A stretch of DNA of 5,393 bases, taken from NCBI GenBank assembly GCA_003565055.1, contig PXDM01000506.1, forward strand, positions 1 to 5,393, in the 5' to 3' direction. A model generated the notes under the pieces. That model saw only the letters and a list, made by a program, of their open reading frames with translations, did not search any database and was not told the DNA's origin. Both the position numbers and the translations under genes were made by a program. Below are positions 1 through 4,131 of this stretch, piece after piece (the first letter of the stretch is position 1; the number at the start of each line of letters is the position of its first letter). Source of the stretch: Paracoccaceae bacterium. GTDB lineage: Bacteria > Pseudomonadota > Alphaproteobacteria > Rhodobacterales > Rhodobacteraceae.

Positions 1-2
1 AA

Positions 3-278
3 TTGCTGATCCTCGACGATTGGGGGCTGTCAGTTCTGACCCCGACCGAGCGTCGCGACCTGCTTGAAATCCTCGATGACCGCCAAGGTCGCGGCTCGAC
101 CATCGTGACCAGCCAGTTGCCTGTCGATCAATGGTTCGAGGTGATCGGAGATCCCACCCTCGCAGATGCCATCCTTGACCGGCTGGTCCACAATGCACAC
201 CGCCTGACGCTCACCGGCGACAGCATGCGCAGAAAAATGAGCACAATGAAAACGCTTGACCAGGGCGCTCAGCCTTGA
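3..278 (+). CDS. istB: IstB-like ATP-binding transposition helper, C-terminal fragment
   Basis: IstB is the AAA+ ATPase that assists the IstA transposase of IS21-family elements in target capture. The reading frame is open from the window edge, so the visible 91 residues are the C-terminal part of a protein that is usually about 250 residues. The fragment begins with the hydrophobic Walker B strand LLILDDWGL. The segment RGSTIVTSQLPVDQWFEVIGD follows, which matches the sensor-1 region of IstB, and then LADAILDRLVHNAHRLTL, also typical of the family C-terminus. The TTG at position 3 is an internal leucine codon, not a start. The stop is TGA at 276-278. The Walker A half of the ATPase and istA lie to the left of the window. 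Family identity is confident; whether the element is active cannot be judged. Confidence 0.88.
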   Translation: MLILDDWGLSVLTPTERRDLLEILDDRQGRGSTIVTSQLPVDQWFEVIGDPTLADAILDRLVHNAHRLTLTGDSMRRKMSTMKTLDQGAQP

Positions 279-312
279 CTCAATGAAACCTGTTGGCCAG
301 CCTGCCCGAGGG

Positions 313-393
313 CATGAAATGGCTGCCCGCGATGCCGTGAAACGCGTGCCCGAGATCACGCGAAATCACTGCCCAAATTCCGCGAAATGTGCA
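313..393 (+). repeat. Tandem ~23-bp terminal repeats of the IS21-family end
   Basis: Four units begin at 313, 336, 359 and 381, with spacings of 23, 23 and 22 bp. Each starts with C-R/G-Y/C-GAAAY. The first three carry TGCCC about 11 bases further on (324-328, 347-351 and 370-374), and the fourth is cut short by the end TGTGCA. Repeated sites of about this size near both termini are a known feature of IS21 elements and are taken to be transposase binding sites. The period of two helical turns would place them on one face of the DNA. Confidence 0.7.
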
Positions 394-617
394 CACTGAT
401 AGAGCGGGCCGTCATAGGCAGGCGCATTTCGTCGGTCGAGGACCACACCCGTATGCGCCGCATAGATCCGGTCCATCCGCCGCAGGTTCTCGGCCCACCT
501 CTGCTCGTTGGCGCTGCGCGGCTTGCGGCGGGGTACATCGAACGACGGATCATGCGGCAGACTGGCAAGCGCAGGGCAGATCGCCAGCGCGACTCGGCGA
601 CGAAGAGCATCGAGCAT
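366..617 (-). CDS. Hypothetical protein, 3' end replaced by the IS insertion
   Basis: No recognised family. The product is 83 residues, rich in Arg and Pro, starting MLDALRRRVALAICPALASL; it shows no signal peptide or clear domain. The last seven or so residues (HFAEFGQ) and the TGA stop at 366-368 are encoded by the end repeats of the IS21-family element, so the native C-terminus is missing. Two starts are possible: GTG at 618-620, or ATG at 615-617. I prefer the ATG because GGGAGG (625-630, minus strand) lies 7 bases upstream of it. The start overlaps the stop of the upstream gene, indicating translational coupling in a leftward operon. It may once have been a small early gene of a phage-like element. 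The coding call is fair; the function is unknown. Confidence 0.6.
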   Translation of the reverse strand: MLDALRRRVALAICPALASLPHDPSFDVPRRKPRSANEQRWAENLRRMDRIYAAHTGVVLDRRNAPAYDGPLYQCAHFAEFGQ

Positions 618-874
618 CACGCAACCTCCCGACGCATCCGCTCGGCATAGAGCCGCGCGAATGTATCAACACCCACCTCATCGATCATCTTTTGCCGCAA
701 GGCCCGCGCCTTCGGTCCGTTCCAGCCTCCGGTCGCGGCAAGTTTCGCATTGGTCGCACGGACCCCATGCGGCGCGCACCACTCCGTCAGGTTGACACCC
801 ATCATCCGCAGATAGCCGATGAACACATCATAGAAGATGGGTCCAGGCTGGAGACTCGGAGTTTCATCTGTCAT
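617..874 (-). CDS. Small putative DNA-binding protein, Ner/Cro-like position
   Basis: The product has 85 residues counted from the ATG at 872-874. A TTG at 884-886 would add four residues and is less likely. The stretch YDVFIGYLRMMGVNLTEWC continues through APHGVRATNAKLAATGGWNG and ends in helix-forming KARALRQKMIDEVG. By eye its spacing (D-V-I...L, L...W, G, then W-x-G...A) recalls the helix-turn-helix layout of Mu Ner, but the IWPSRY-type tail of Ner is absent and I cannot test the match. It is the first gene leftward from a promoter flanked by inverted repeats and is divergent from an XRE repressor, the usual place for a Ner or Cro protein. It overlaps the next gene by one base. A regulator of the early operon is the best guess, and an unrelated small protein remains possible. 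Confidence 0.62.
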   Translation of the reverse strand: MTDETPSLQPGPIFYDVFIGYLRMMGVNLTEWCAPHGVRATNAKLAATGGWNGPKARALRQKMIDEVGVDTFARLYAERMRREVA

Positions 875-902
875 ATGCTTGCCCAACCATGATTCTAAGT
901 CC

Positions 903-919
903 GAACGTATATTACGTTC
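903..919. promoter_or_regulatory. Inverted-repeat operator 1, GAACGTA-TAT-TACGTTC
   Basis: This is a 17-bp palindrome with perfect 7-bp arms and a 3-bp centre (centre at 911), in the gap between the leftward small genes and the rightward XRE repressor gene. It shares the core GAACGT-N5-ACGTTC with the site at 928-948, 27 bp away centre to centre. Two matching palindromes in a divergent promoter region are the expected operators of an XRE dimer. Given the promoter at 925-953, this copy would lie at about the leftward transcription start. Confidence 0.7.
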
Positions 920-924
920 TTCCA

Positions 925-953
925 GATATGAACGTGATATACGTTCATGTCAA
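925..953 (-). promoter_or_regulatory. Leftward sigma70-type promoter for the small-gene pair
   Basis: On the minus strand a perfect TTGACA (948-953) is followed after 17 bases by CATATC (925-930), which matches TATAAT at three of six positions. Transcription would start near 917 and read the genes at 617-874 and 366-617. The whole promoter is occupied by operator 2. Position and spacing support the call; no start site is measured. Confidence 0.5.
928..948. promoter_or_regulatory. Inverted-repeat operator 2, ATGAACGT-N5-ACGTTCAT
   Basis: The palindrome has perfect 8-bp arms around GATAT, with its centre at 938. It fills the spacer between the leftward -35 (948-953) and -10 (925-930) boxes, so a protein bound here would block that promoter. 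It also covers the only -10-like hexamer for the repressor gene (TATACG, 938-943), which suggests autoregulation of the repressor. The binding protein is inferred to be the XRE product encoded 18 bases to the right. Confidence 0.7.
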
Positions 954-965
954 GGGTGAAGCGAG

Positions 966-1403
966 ATGAACAACGAGAAAGCGGAGCGCATAAAGAAATG
1001 GCGACTGTCACAAAAGCTTTCGCAGAGGGCGCTCGGATCAATGCTGGGTGTTAGCCAAGGATACATTGGAGATATCGAGGCAGGCCGAAGCGAGCCGTCG
1101 CGGAACTTTCTCACGACCTTGCAGGAGAAATTTGGCGTGCCCACCGATTACATCCTCTACGGCACACGCGCGCACAAGCCTGCGCCTGACCGCCTGCGAC
1201 TGATGCTCTGCGGCGCGATGGTCCGCGAAGAACACGCACGCGCTGATCGCACCCTCTCCGACGAGGCGCTATTCGCCCAGGCCATCGATCTCTATGAATT
1301 GATTCCCACGCTCATTGACGACCCCGAAGACGGCGACGCCTTGGAAGCGATCACTCCGCAGCTGCGCGACGTGATCCGAAAGAAGATCGAAGAAGATCAA
1401 TAG
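966..1403 (+). CDS. XRE-family HTH transcriptional regulator, phage-repressor type
   Basis: The protein has 145 residues. Residues 8-63 form a lambda-repressor-like helix-turn-helix: IKKWRLSQKLSQRALGSMLG, then VSQGYIGDIEAGRSEPS with the typical recognition helix, and FLTTLQEKFGVPTDYILYG closing the fold. The remaining 80 residues are helical and acidic, with no Ser/Lys peptidase S24 region, so it is not a self-cleaving LexA/cI-type repressor. The ATG at 966 is preceded by AAGGG (952-956) at 9 bases. The gene diverges from two small leftward genes, and the twin GAACGT-N5-ACGTTC palindromes between them are its likely targets. I infer that it represses the leftward operon and perhaps its own gene, as immunity repressors do. 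Codon use is somewhat less GC-biased than in the core genes to the right, in keeping with a mobile origin. Confidence 0.85.
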   Translation: MNNEKAERIKKWRLSQKLSQRALGSMLGVSQGYIGDIEAGRSEPSRNFLTTLQEKFGVPTDYILYGTRAHKPAPDRLRLMLCGAMVREEHARADRTLSDEALFAQAIDLYELIPTLIDDPEDGDALEAITPQLRDVIRKKIEEDQ

Positions 1404-1461
1404 ATCCTGACAGTCCGATTCCGCGAGCTTGGTTGACGCGCTGCCCCGGTTTTCATCGAAA

Positions 1462-1581
1462 ATCAGTTGCATGTTCGCCATGCGCTTCCGCGCGGGTCTG
1501 CACCCCTTAAGCGCTTGTTTTCGCGTCATATCCGCCGAACATGCAACTGATCCGCGAACATGCAACCCGAGTTGCATGTTC
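1462..1581. repeat. Four copies of GTTGCATGTTC in + - - + orientation
   Basis: Exact 11-bp copies lie at 1466-1476 (forward), 1537-1547 (reverse), 1556-1566 (reverse) and 1571-1581 (forward). The first two extend to a perfect 16-bp inverted repeat, ATCAGTTGCATGTTCG at 1462-1477 against 1536-1551. The last two form an 11-bp stem around CCGA. No T-run follows, so an intrinsic terminator is unlikely. Protein-binding sites for a transposase, replication initiator or regulator are the more natural reading. Confidence 0.75.
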
Positions 1582-1640
1582 CAATATGTCACCCTCGCTG
1601 CCCTATCTTGCGTGAAACGCCTGTAAACAAGGGCTTTAAC

Positions 1641-1760
1641 GCCCCTTCACCGCTCACTCCACACAGCCCCCGCAACGCCACAAAGCCGCTGGTAACCCGT
1701 TTTCCTGCAACTTTCCCACCACGCCCCACACCCCACACGAAACCCTCCGAACCCCTTGTT
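1641..1760 (+). terminator. Possible Rho-dependent termination region (rut-like)
   Basis: By my count this 120-base stretch has 60 C and 15 G, a four-fold excess of C over G on the sense strand of the repressor transcript, and little predicted structure. C-rich, G-poor RNA of about this length downstream of a gene is the hallmark of Rho utilisation sites. It begins about 240 bases after the XRE stop, and no hairpin with a T-run is seen between. Function is inferred. Confidence 0.35.
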
Positions 1761-1767
1761 TTCGCGT

Positions 1768-1807
1768 CTCATCCAAGGTCTTCCGGCCTCATCTCGGGTC
1801 TTCCGGC
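1768..1807. repeat. Two tandem 20-bp units, CTCATC-NNN-GGTCTTCCGGC
   Basis: Units at 1768-1787 and 1788-1807 differ only at three adjacent positions (CAA against TCG). The second copy of the 14-bp repeat CTTGTTTTCGCGTC abuts the first unit. An AT-rich segment follows, and then a minus-strand TG dinucleotide series at 1831-1836. The repeats point to bound protein or a recombination end, not to coding sequence. Confidence 0.65.
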
Positions 1808-1846
1808 ATCACTGCAAATATTGTTGTCAACGCACACGCGGCGCGC

Positions 1847-2464
1847 TCAGCGATCCGGATCCAGAAATCCAAGCCCGCGCAGATAGATCCCGATCCCGGT
1901 TTCGAGCAGGTCTTCAGGGCTGAACGGCCCGCGAGATCCGGGCGCGGCGCGGGCGTAAAGCTCTACGATGCCGTGGCTGATCGCGCTGATATGGGCCGCG
2001 AACATCTCGGTCGGCGGGCGGCGATCCGGGGGCAGGCGCTGCGACAGATCCGCGGCCGCGCGCACCAGCACCTGATTGGCACGCGCACAGGCCGCTGCCA
2101 GATCGGGTGAGGCATTGGGCATCACACCGGATTCGAACATCGCGACATAATGGCCCGGATGTTTGCGCGCGAAAGCCAGATAGGCGCGCCCCACGGCCTC
2201 GAACGCGACCAAGGGCGAGGGCTGCCCATCGCGATAGGCATATTCCAGCAGATCCGCGAAGAGATCGAACCCCTGCCGCGCCATCTCCGCGATCAGTTCC
2301 TCACGCCCGGCGAAATGACGATAGGGCGCGGCGGCGGAGACATCCGCGAGTTTCGCAGCCTCGGCCATGGTGAAACCTTGCGGACCCTTCTCGGCAATCA
2401 GGTCCAGCGCCGCCTCGACCAGCGCCTGCTTCAGATTGCCGTGATGATAGCCGCGTTTGGCCAT
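1847..2464 (-). CDS. TetR/AcrR-family transcriptional regulator
   Basis: The 205-residue product begins MAKRGYHHGNLKQALVEAAL, the characteristic opening of a TetR subgroup. The DNA-binding helix-turn-helix is at about residues 30-52 (FTMAEAAKLADVSAAAPYRHF), followed by the usual REELIAEMA helix. Residues 60-200 form the helical ligand-binding and dimerisation part, of the WHG-type C-terminal class by its look. Start: ATG at 2462-2464, with GGAG 11 bases upstream. The length is normal for the family and the C-terminus is intact, although the gene-free mobile-looking region begins right after the stop. No efflux pump or enzyme gene adjoins it, so its regulon and ligand cannot be read from the context. 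It is divergent from ffs, 115 bases away. Confidence 0.9.
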   Translation of the reverse strand: MAKRGYHHGNLKQALVEAALDLIAEKGPQGFTMAEAAKLADVSAAAPYRHFAGREELIAEMARQGFDLFADLLEYAYRDGQPSPLVAFEAVGRAYLAFARKHPGHYVAMFESGVMPNASPDLAAACARANQVLVRAAADLSQRLPPDRRPPTEMFAAHISAISHGIVELYARAAPGSRGPFSPEDLLETGIGIYLRGLGFLDPDR

Positions 2465-2525
2465 GGGCTGCGCATCTCCGTGACATGTCGGGGGGTTTTA
2501 CGGGATTGCGCGGCTCTGGGAAACC

Positions 2526-2557
2526 GCAAAGCCCGCCTGCCCGCTTGCAAAGCCCGC
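2526..2557. repeat. Direct repeat GCAAAGCCCGC, 21-bp period
   Basis: Exact copies lie at 2526-2536 and 2547-2557 in the space between the tetR-type gene and ffs. The second overlaps the proposed -35 box of ffs. The two-turn period could mean binding of a regulator, for instance the neighbouring TetR protein, but the units are not palindromic as TetR operators usually are. Confidence 0.4.
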
Positions 2558-2573
2558 GCGAAGGTCTTATCTG
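2545..2573 (+). promoter_or_regulatory. Likely ffs promoter, TTGCAA-17-TATCTG
   Basis: TTGCAA (2545-2550) and TATCTG (2568-2573) are separated by 17 bases, and transcription would start near 2580, where the SRP RNA stem begins. Agreement between promoter spacing and RNA 5' end is the support; the -10 match is only moderate. Confidence 0.45.
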
Positions 2574-2579
2574 CACCTT

Positions 2580-2677
2580 CGAGAGGTTGGCGCGGGCAGA
2601 CGCCTTGCCAACCCGGTCAGGTCCGGAAGGAAGCAGCCGCAGCATTTCCCGTCTGGGTCGCAGTCCAGCCTCTCACC
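2580..2677 (+). ncRNA. ffs: Signal recognition particle RNA, small bacterial (4.5S) type
   Basis: The RNA partners Ffh to deliver nascent membrane and secreted proteins to FtsY and the Sec translocon. The universally conserved apical part is present: GGTCAGGTCCGGAAGGAAGC at 2615-2634 carries the GGAA tetraloop and the asymmetric Ffh-binding loop. The outer stem pairs GAGAGGTTGG (2581-2590) with CCAGCCTCTC (2665-2674), with a single wobble-type difference. The length of about 98 nucleotides fits the short, Alu-less form of most Gram-negative bacteria. Its ends are placed from the stem and could shift by a few bases. Confidence 0.93.
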
Positions 2678-2685
2678 TTTCCCAA

Positions 2686-3090
2686 TCAGTCTGACAGACT
2701 GTCGAGCCACTGGAACAACTCGCGCGCGCCCGAGCGCAGGGCGACATGCATGCCGCTTTCGGCATTCGGATTGCCCGTCATGGCCCGCAGGAATTCATCC
2801 GGTCCTGACATATAGGCCACGAAATTGCTCTCGTTCCAGCGCGCCCCCGTGGCCGCCGCCGCCCGCAGATCATCCGAGTAGAACCGGAACCCCGAATCAG
2901 CCGCAAGCGGGCGATTGGCGATGCCATAAAGATTCGGCCCCGACCGACCGCCCCGCGCGATCACATCCCCGCTTGGCGATTCGACCGCATGACAGGTCCG
3001 GCAATCACGCCACCGAGATTCGTCGGCAAGTACCGGCGTGCTCAGAACAGCGAGCCCCAGACCCAGACCCCATGCGCGCAACCCCAACAT
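2686..3090 (-). CDS. Periplasmic class I cytochrome c (c2/c550-like)
   Basis: The product is a small electron carrier, exported and haem-loaded in the periplasm. From the preferred start it has 134 residues. Residues 1-22 (MLGLRAWGLGLGLAVLSTPVLA) are a signal peptide with an A-x-A-like end (VLA). The haem motif CRTCH is at 30-34, and SGPNLYGIANRPLA is the conserved loop of class I cytochromes. Met114 in ESGMHV is the likely sixth haem ligand, and a C-terminal aromatic helix (RELFQWLDSLSD) follows. An ATG at 3097-3099 would add MLN, but GAAGG at 3100-3104 touches it directly and lies 9 bases from the ATG at 3088-3090, so the latter is chosen. Its redox partner is not shown by the neighbours; a permease gene lies upstream on the same strand. 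Confidence 0.87.
   Translation of the reverse strand: MLGLRAWGLGLGLAVLSTPVLADESRWRDCRTCHAVESPSGDVIARGGRSGPNLYGIANRPLAADSGFRFYSDDLRAAAATGARWNESNFVAYMSGPDEFLRAMTGNPNAESGMHVALRSGARELFQWLDSLSD
2687..2701. terminator. Perfect 15-bp palindrome between convergent ffs and cytochrome gene
   Basis: CAGTCTG-A-CAGACTG lies 10 bases beyond the ffs stem and overlaps the last codons and stop of the cytochrome c gene. A 7-bp stem at the meeting point of two convergent units could help end both transcripts. The one-base loop is too tight to form as drawn, and neither side has a proper T-run, so termination is only a suggestion. Confidence 0.3.
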
Positions 3091-3118
3091 ATTCAGCATC
3101 CTTCATTGAATTTTCCGT

Positions 3119-3147
3119 TAGATAAGCGTGATATGGCCCGGCCACAA
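3119..3147 (-). promoter_or_regulatory. Candidate cytochrome c promoter, TTGTGG-17-TATCTA
   Basis: On the minus strand TTGTGG (3142-3147) and TATCTA (3119-3124) are 17 bases apart in the 92-base space between the permease stop and the chosen cytochrome start. Transcription would begin near 3112 with a leader of about 22 bases carrying the GAAGG ribosome site. Both hexamers are partial matches. Confidence 0.35.
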
Positions 3148-3182
3148 CTGCCCGCGCCCTCAACTCTTCGGCACTGCGGCGC

Positions 3183-3995
3183 TCAGGGTTTCAGACGGTA
3201 GCCCGATTTCAGCCAGCGCCAGCAGAGCGCGGCGACCGCGAAACTCGCCCCGATGACGACGGCGAGGCCCAACCATGGCGACGCATCCGACGCGCCGATC
3301 ATCCCGTAGCGCGCCCCGTCGATCAGGTAGAACACCGGATTGAACCGGCTCAGGGTTTCCAGAACCGGCGGCAGGCTGGTGATCGAGTAGAAGGTGCCCG
3401 ACAGAAAGGCGAGCGGCACGACGATAAAATTCGTGATCGCGGCGATCTGGTCGAACTTGTTGGAGATGATCCCCGCCGCGATCCCGAGCGCGCCCAGAAA
3501 CCCGGCGCCGAGGGTCAGAAACACCAGCAGCCACAGCGGATGCGCCACGCTCTGGCCTAGGATCAGCCACAACGCCAGTGCGATGACCGAGCCGACCATG
3601 AGCCCGCGCACGATCCCGCCCGCGAGATAGCCCAGCAGGATCTCGGTGGGTGACAGCGGCGGCATGAGCGTGTCGACGATATTTCCCTGCACCTTGGAGA
3701 TGACAATCGACGACGATGTATTGGCGAAACTGTTCTGAATGACGGTCATCATCAGAATGCCCGGTGCCAGAAAATTGATGAAGGGCACGCCCAGCACCTC
3801 ACCGCGCATCGGGCCGATGGCAAGCGAAAACACCGCGAGAAACAGCCCCGCCGTGACCAGAGGGGCCGCGAGTGTCTGCGTCCAGACGACCAGAAAGCGC
3901 CGGATCTCGCGATCTGCAAGCGCCTGCAGGCCAAGCCAGTTGACCCGCCCGAACCGCCGCGCACCCATCGCAAACCCGCCCTCGTTACTCTGCAT
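3183..3995 (-). CDS. ABC-2-type transporter permease (YadH-like)
   Basis: An inner-membrane permease subunit of an ABC exporter. It has 270 residues and about six membrane spans (roughly 41-60, 71-90, 120-147, 153-177, 184-206 and 240-259). The ABC-2 signature lies at about 181-229: FDQIAAITNFIVVPLAFLSG, then SLPP and later NPVFYLIDGARYG. The frame is open to a TTG at 4073, but AAGGAG (4005-4010) sits 9 bases before the ATG at 3993-3995, which I take as the start. Such permeases work with a separate ATP-binding subunit, usually encoded next door; none is visible, since gcrA lies upstream on the other strand and the cytochrome gene downstream. The ATPase must be elsewhere or shared. The substrate is unknown. 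Confidence 0.9.
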   Translation of the reverse strand: MQSNEGGFAMGARRFGRVNWLGLQALADREIRRFLVVWTQTLAAPLVTAGLFLAVFSLAIGPMRGEVLGVPFINFLAPGILMMTVIQNSFANTSSSIVISKVQGNIVDTLMPPLSPTEILLGYLAGGIVRGLMVGSVIALALWLILGQSVAHPLWLLVFLTLGAGFLGALGIAAGIISNKFDQIAAITNFIVVPLAFLSGTFYSITSLPPVLETLSRFNPVFYLIDGARYGMIGASDASPWLGLAVVIGASFAVAALCWRWLKSGYRLKP

Positions 3996-4016
3996 CTTCT
4001 CTTGCTCCTTGCACGC

Positions 4017-4034
4017 GCGCAGGGTTTCCTGCGC
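4017..4034 (-). promoter_or_regulatory. Hairpin in the permease mRNA leader
   Basis: GCGCAGG (minus strand, 4034-4028) pairs perfectly with CCTGCGC (4023-4017) around AAAC. The stem ends six bases before the AAGGAG ribosome site. Just upstream, TACAAT (4042-4047, minus) is a good -10 box, though the nearest TTGAAA (4068-4073) is 20 bases away, longer than usual. If that promoter is used, the hairpin is at the very 5' end of the message and could affect stability or ribosome access. Confidence 0.35.
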
Positions 4035-4042
4035 TGTTGCGA

Positions 4043-4071
4043 TTGTAATCCGGCCCGGGCGGATGTATTTC
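4043..4071 (+). promoter_or_regulatory. Weak candidate gcrA promoter, TTGTAA-17-TATTTC
   Basis: TTGTAA (4043-4048) and TATTTC (4066-4071) have 17-base spacing and lie about 60 bases before the gcrA start. They overlap the possible permease -10 on the other strand, so the two divergent promoters may compete. Hexamer matches are partial (4/6 and 3/6). No GANTC methylation site is present in this intergenic space. Confidence 0.3.
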
Positions 4072-4079
4072 AATCACGC

Positions 4080-4095
4080 GCCCATTTCCATGGGC
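4080..4095 (+). other. Inverted repeat GCCCAT-TTCC-ATGGGC in gcrA upstream region
   Basis: A perfect 6-bp stem with a four-base loop lies 37 bases before the gcrA ATG, followed by CCTTTG. It could fold in the gcrA 5' leader or be a protein site. The short T-run is too weak to call a terminator or attenuator. Confidence 0.3.
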
Positions 4096-4131
4096 CTTTG
4101 AAATGCGAAAGCCGCAGCCGGAGTTGACCCC

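Larger units (their letters stand above)
1..393 (+). mobile_element. IS21-family insertion sequence, distal (istB-side) end
   Basis: The stretch holds the 3' part of an istB gene followed by a short non-coding tail with about 23-bp repeats, which is how the right end of IS21-family elements is built. The left part of the element, with istA and most of istB, lies outside the window. I place the right boundary at about 393-395, where the last repeat runs into TGTGCACA, because IS21 elements usually end in TG...CA. The exact base is uncertain without the left end and the target duplication. Sequence beyond the boundary belongs to a different reading context, a minus-strand gene that the element interrupts. 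Confidence 0.8.
1404..1846. other. Gene-free repeat-rich region between repressor and tetR-type gene
   Basis: I find no convincing gene in these 443 bases. Going right, they hold four copies of an 11-bp motif (1466-1581), a strongly C-rich, G-poor tract (1641-1760), a 14-bp sequence present twice (CTTGTTTTCGCGTC at 1514-1527 and 1755-1768), a 20-bp unit repeated in tandem (1768-1807) and a short AT-rich segment (1811-1830). Transcripts from the repressor gene and from the tetR-type gene converge here. The repeats fit an end region of a mobile element, discussed in the findings. Confidence 0.6.

Noticed and set aside
389..892. 167-residue plus-strand open frame
   Set aside because: It runs antisense to the coupled leftward gene pair, which have proper starts and ribosome sites. 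The translation is Arg/His/Pro-rich with no domain.
891..895. GANTC (CcrM) site in the early promoter region linked to GcrA control
   Set aside because: It is a single GATTC downstream of the predicted start. GANTC sites occur elsewhere in coding regions of the window, so this one carries no weight.
903..948. LexA (SOS) boxes suggested by GAAC...GTTC arms
   Set aside because: Alphaproteobacterial LexA recognises direct repeats GTTC-N7-GTTC, which are absent here. The GAAC-N9-GTTC geometry does not fit the Gram-positive box either.
1462..1581. Plasmid iteron origin or CRISPR-like array
   Set aside because: There are only four 11-bp copies with mixed orientation and irregular spacing, no rep gene beside them, and no spacer-repeat pattern.
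1556..1581. Intrinsic terminator of the repressor gene
   Set aside because: The 11-bp stem is perfect but only moderately GC-rich and is followed by CCAATATG with no T-run. It is better explained as part of the motif cluster.
1560..1886. 108-residue plus-strand open frame in the repeat region
   Set aside because: The translation is Pro/Thr/Ser-rich, reflecting the C-rich tract. It has no ribosome site and runs antisense into the tetR-type gene.
2150..2815. 221-residue plus-strand open frame
   Set aside because: It passes through the antisense of the tetR-type gene, the SRP RNA and the cytochrome gene, so it cannot be a real protein gene.
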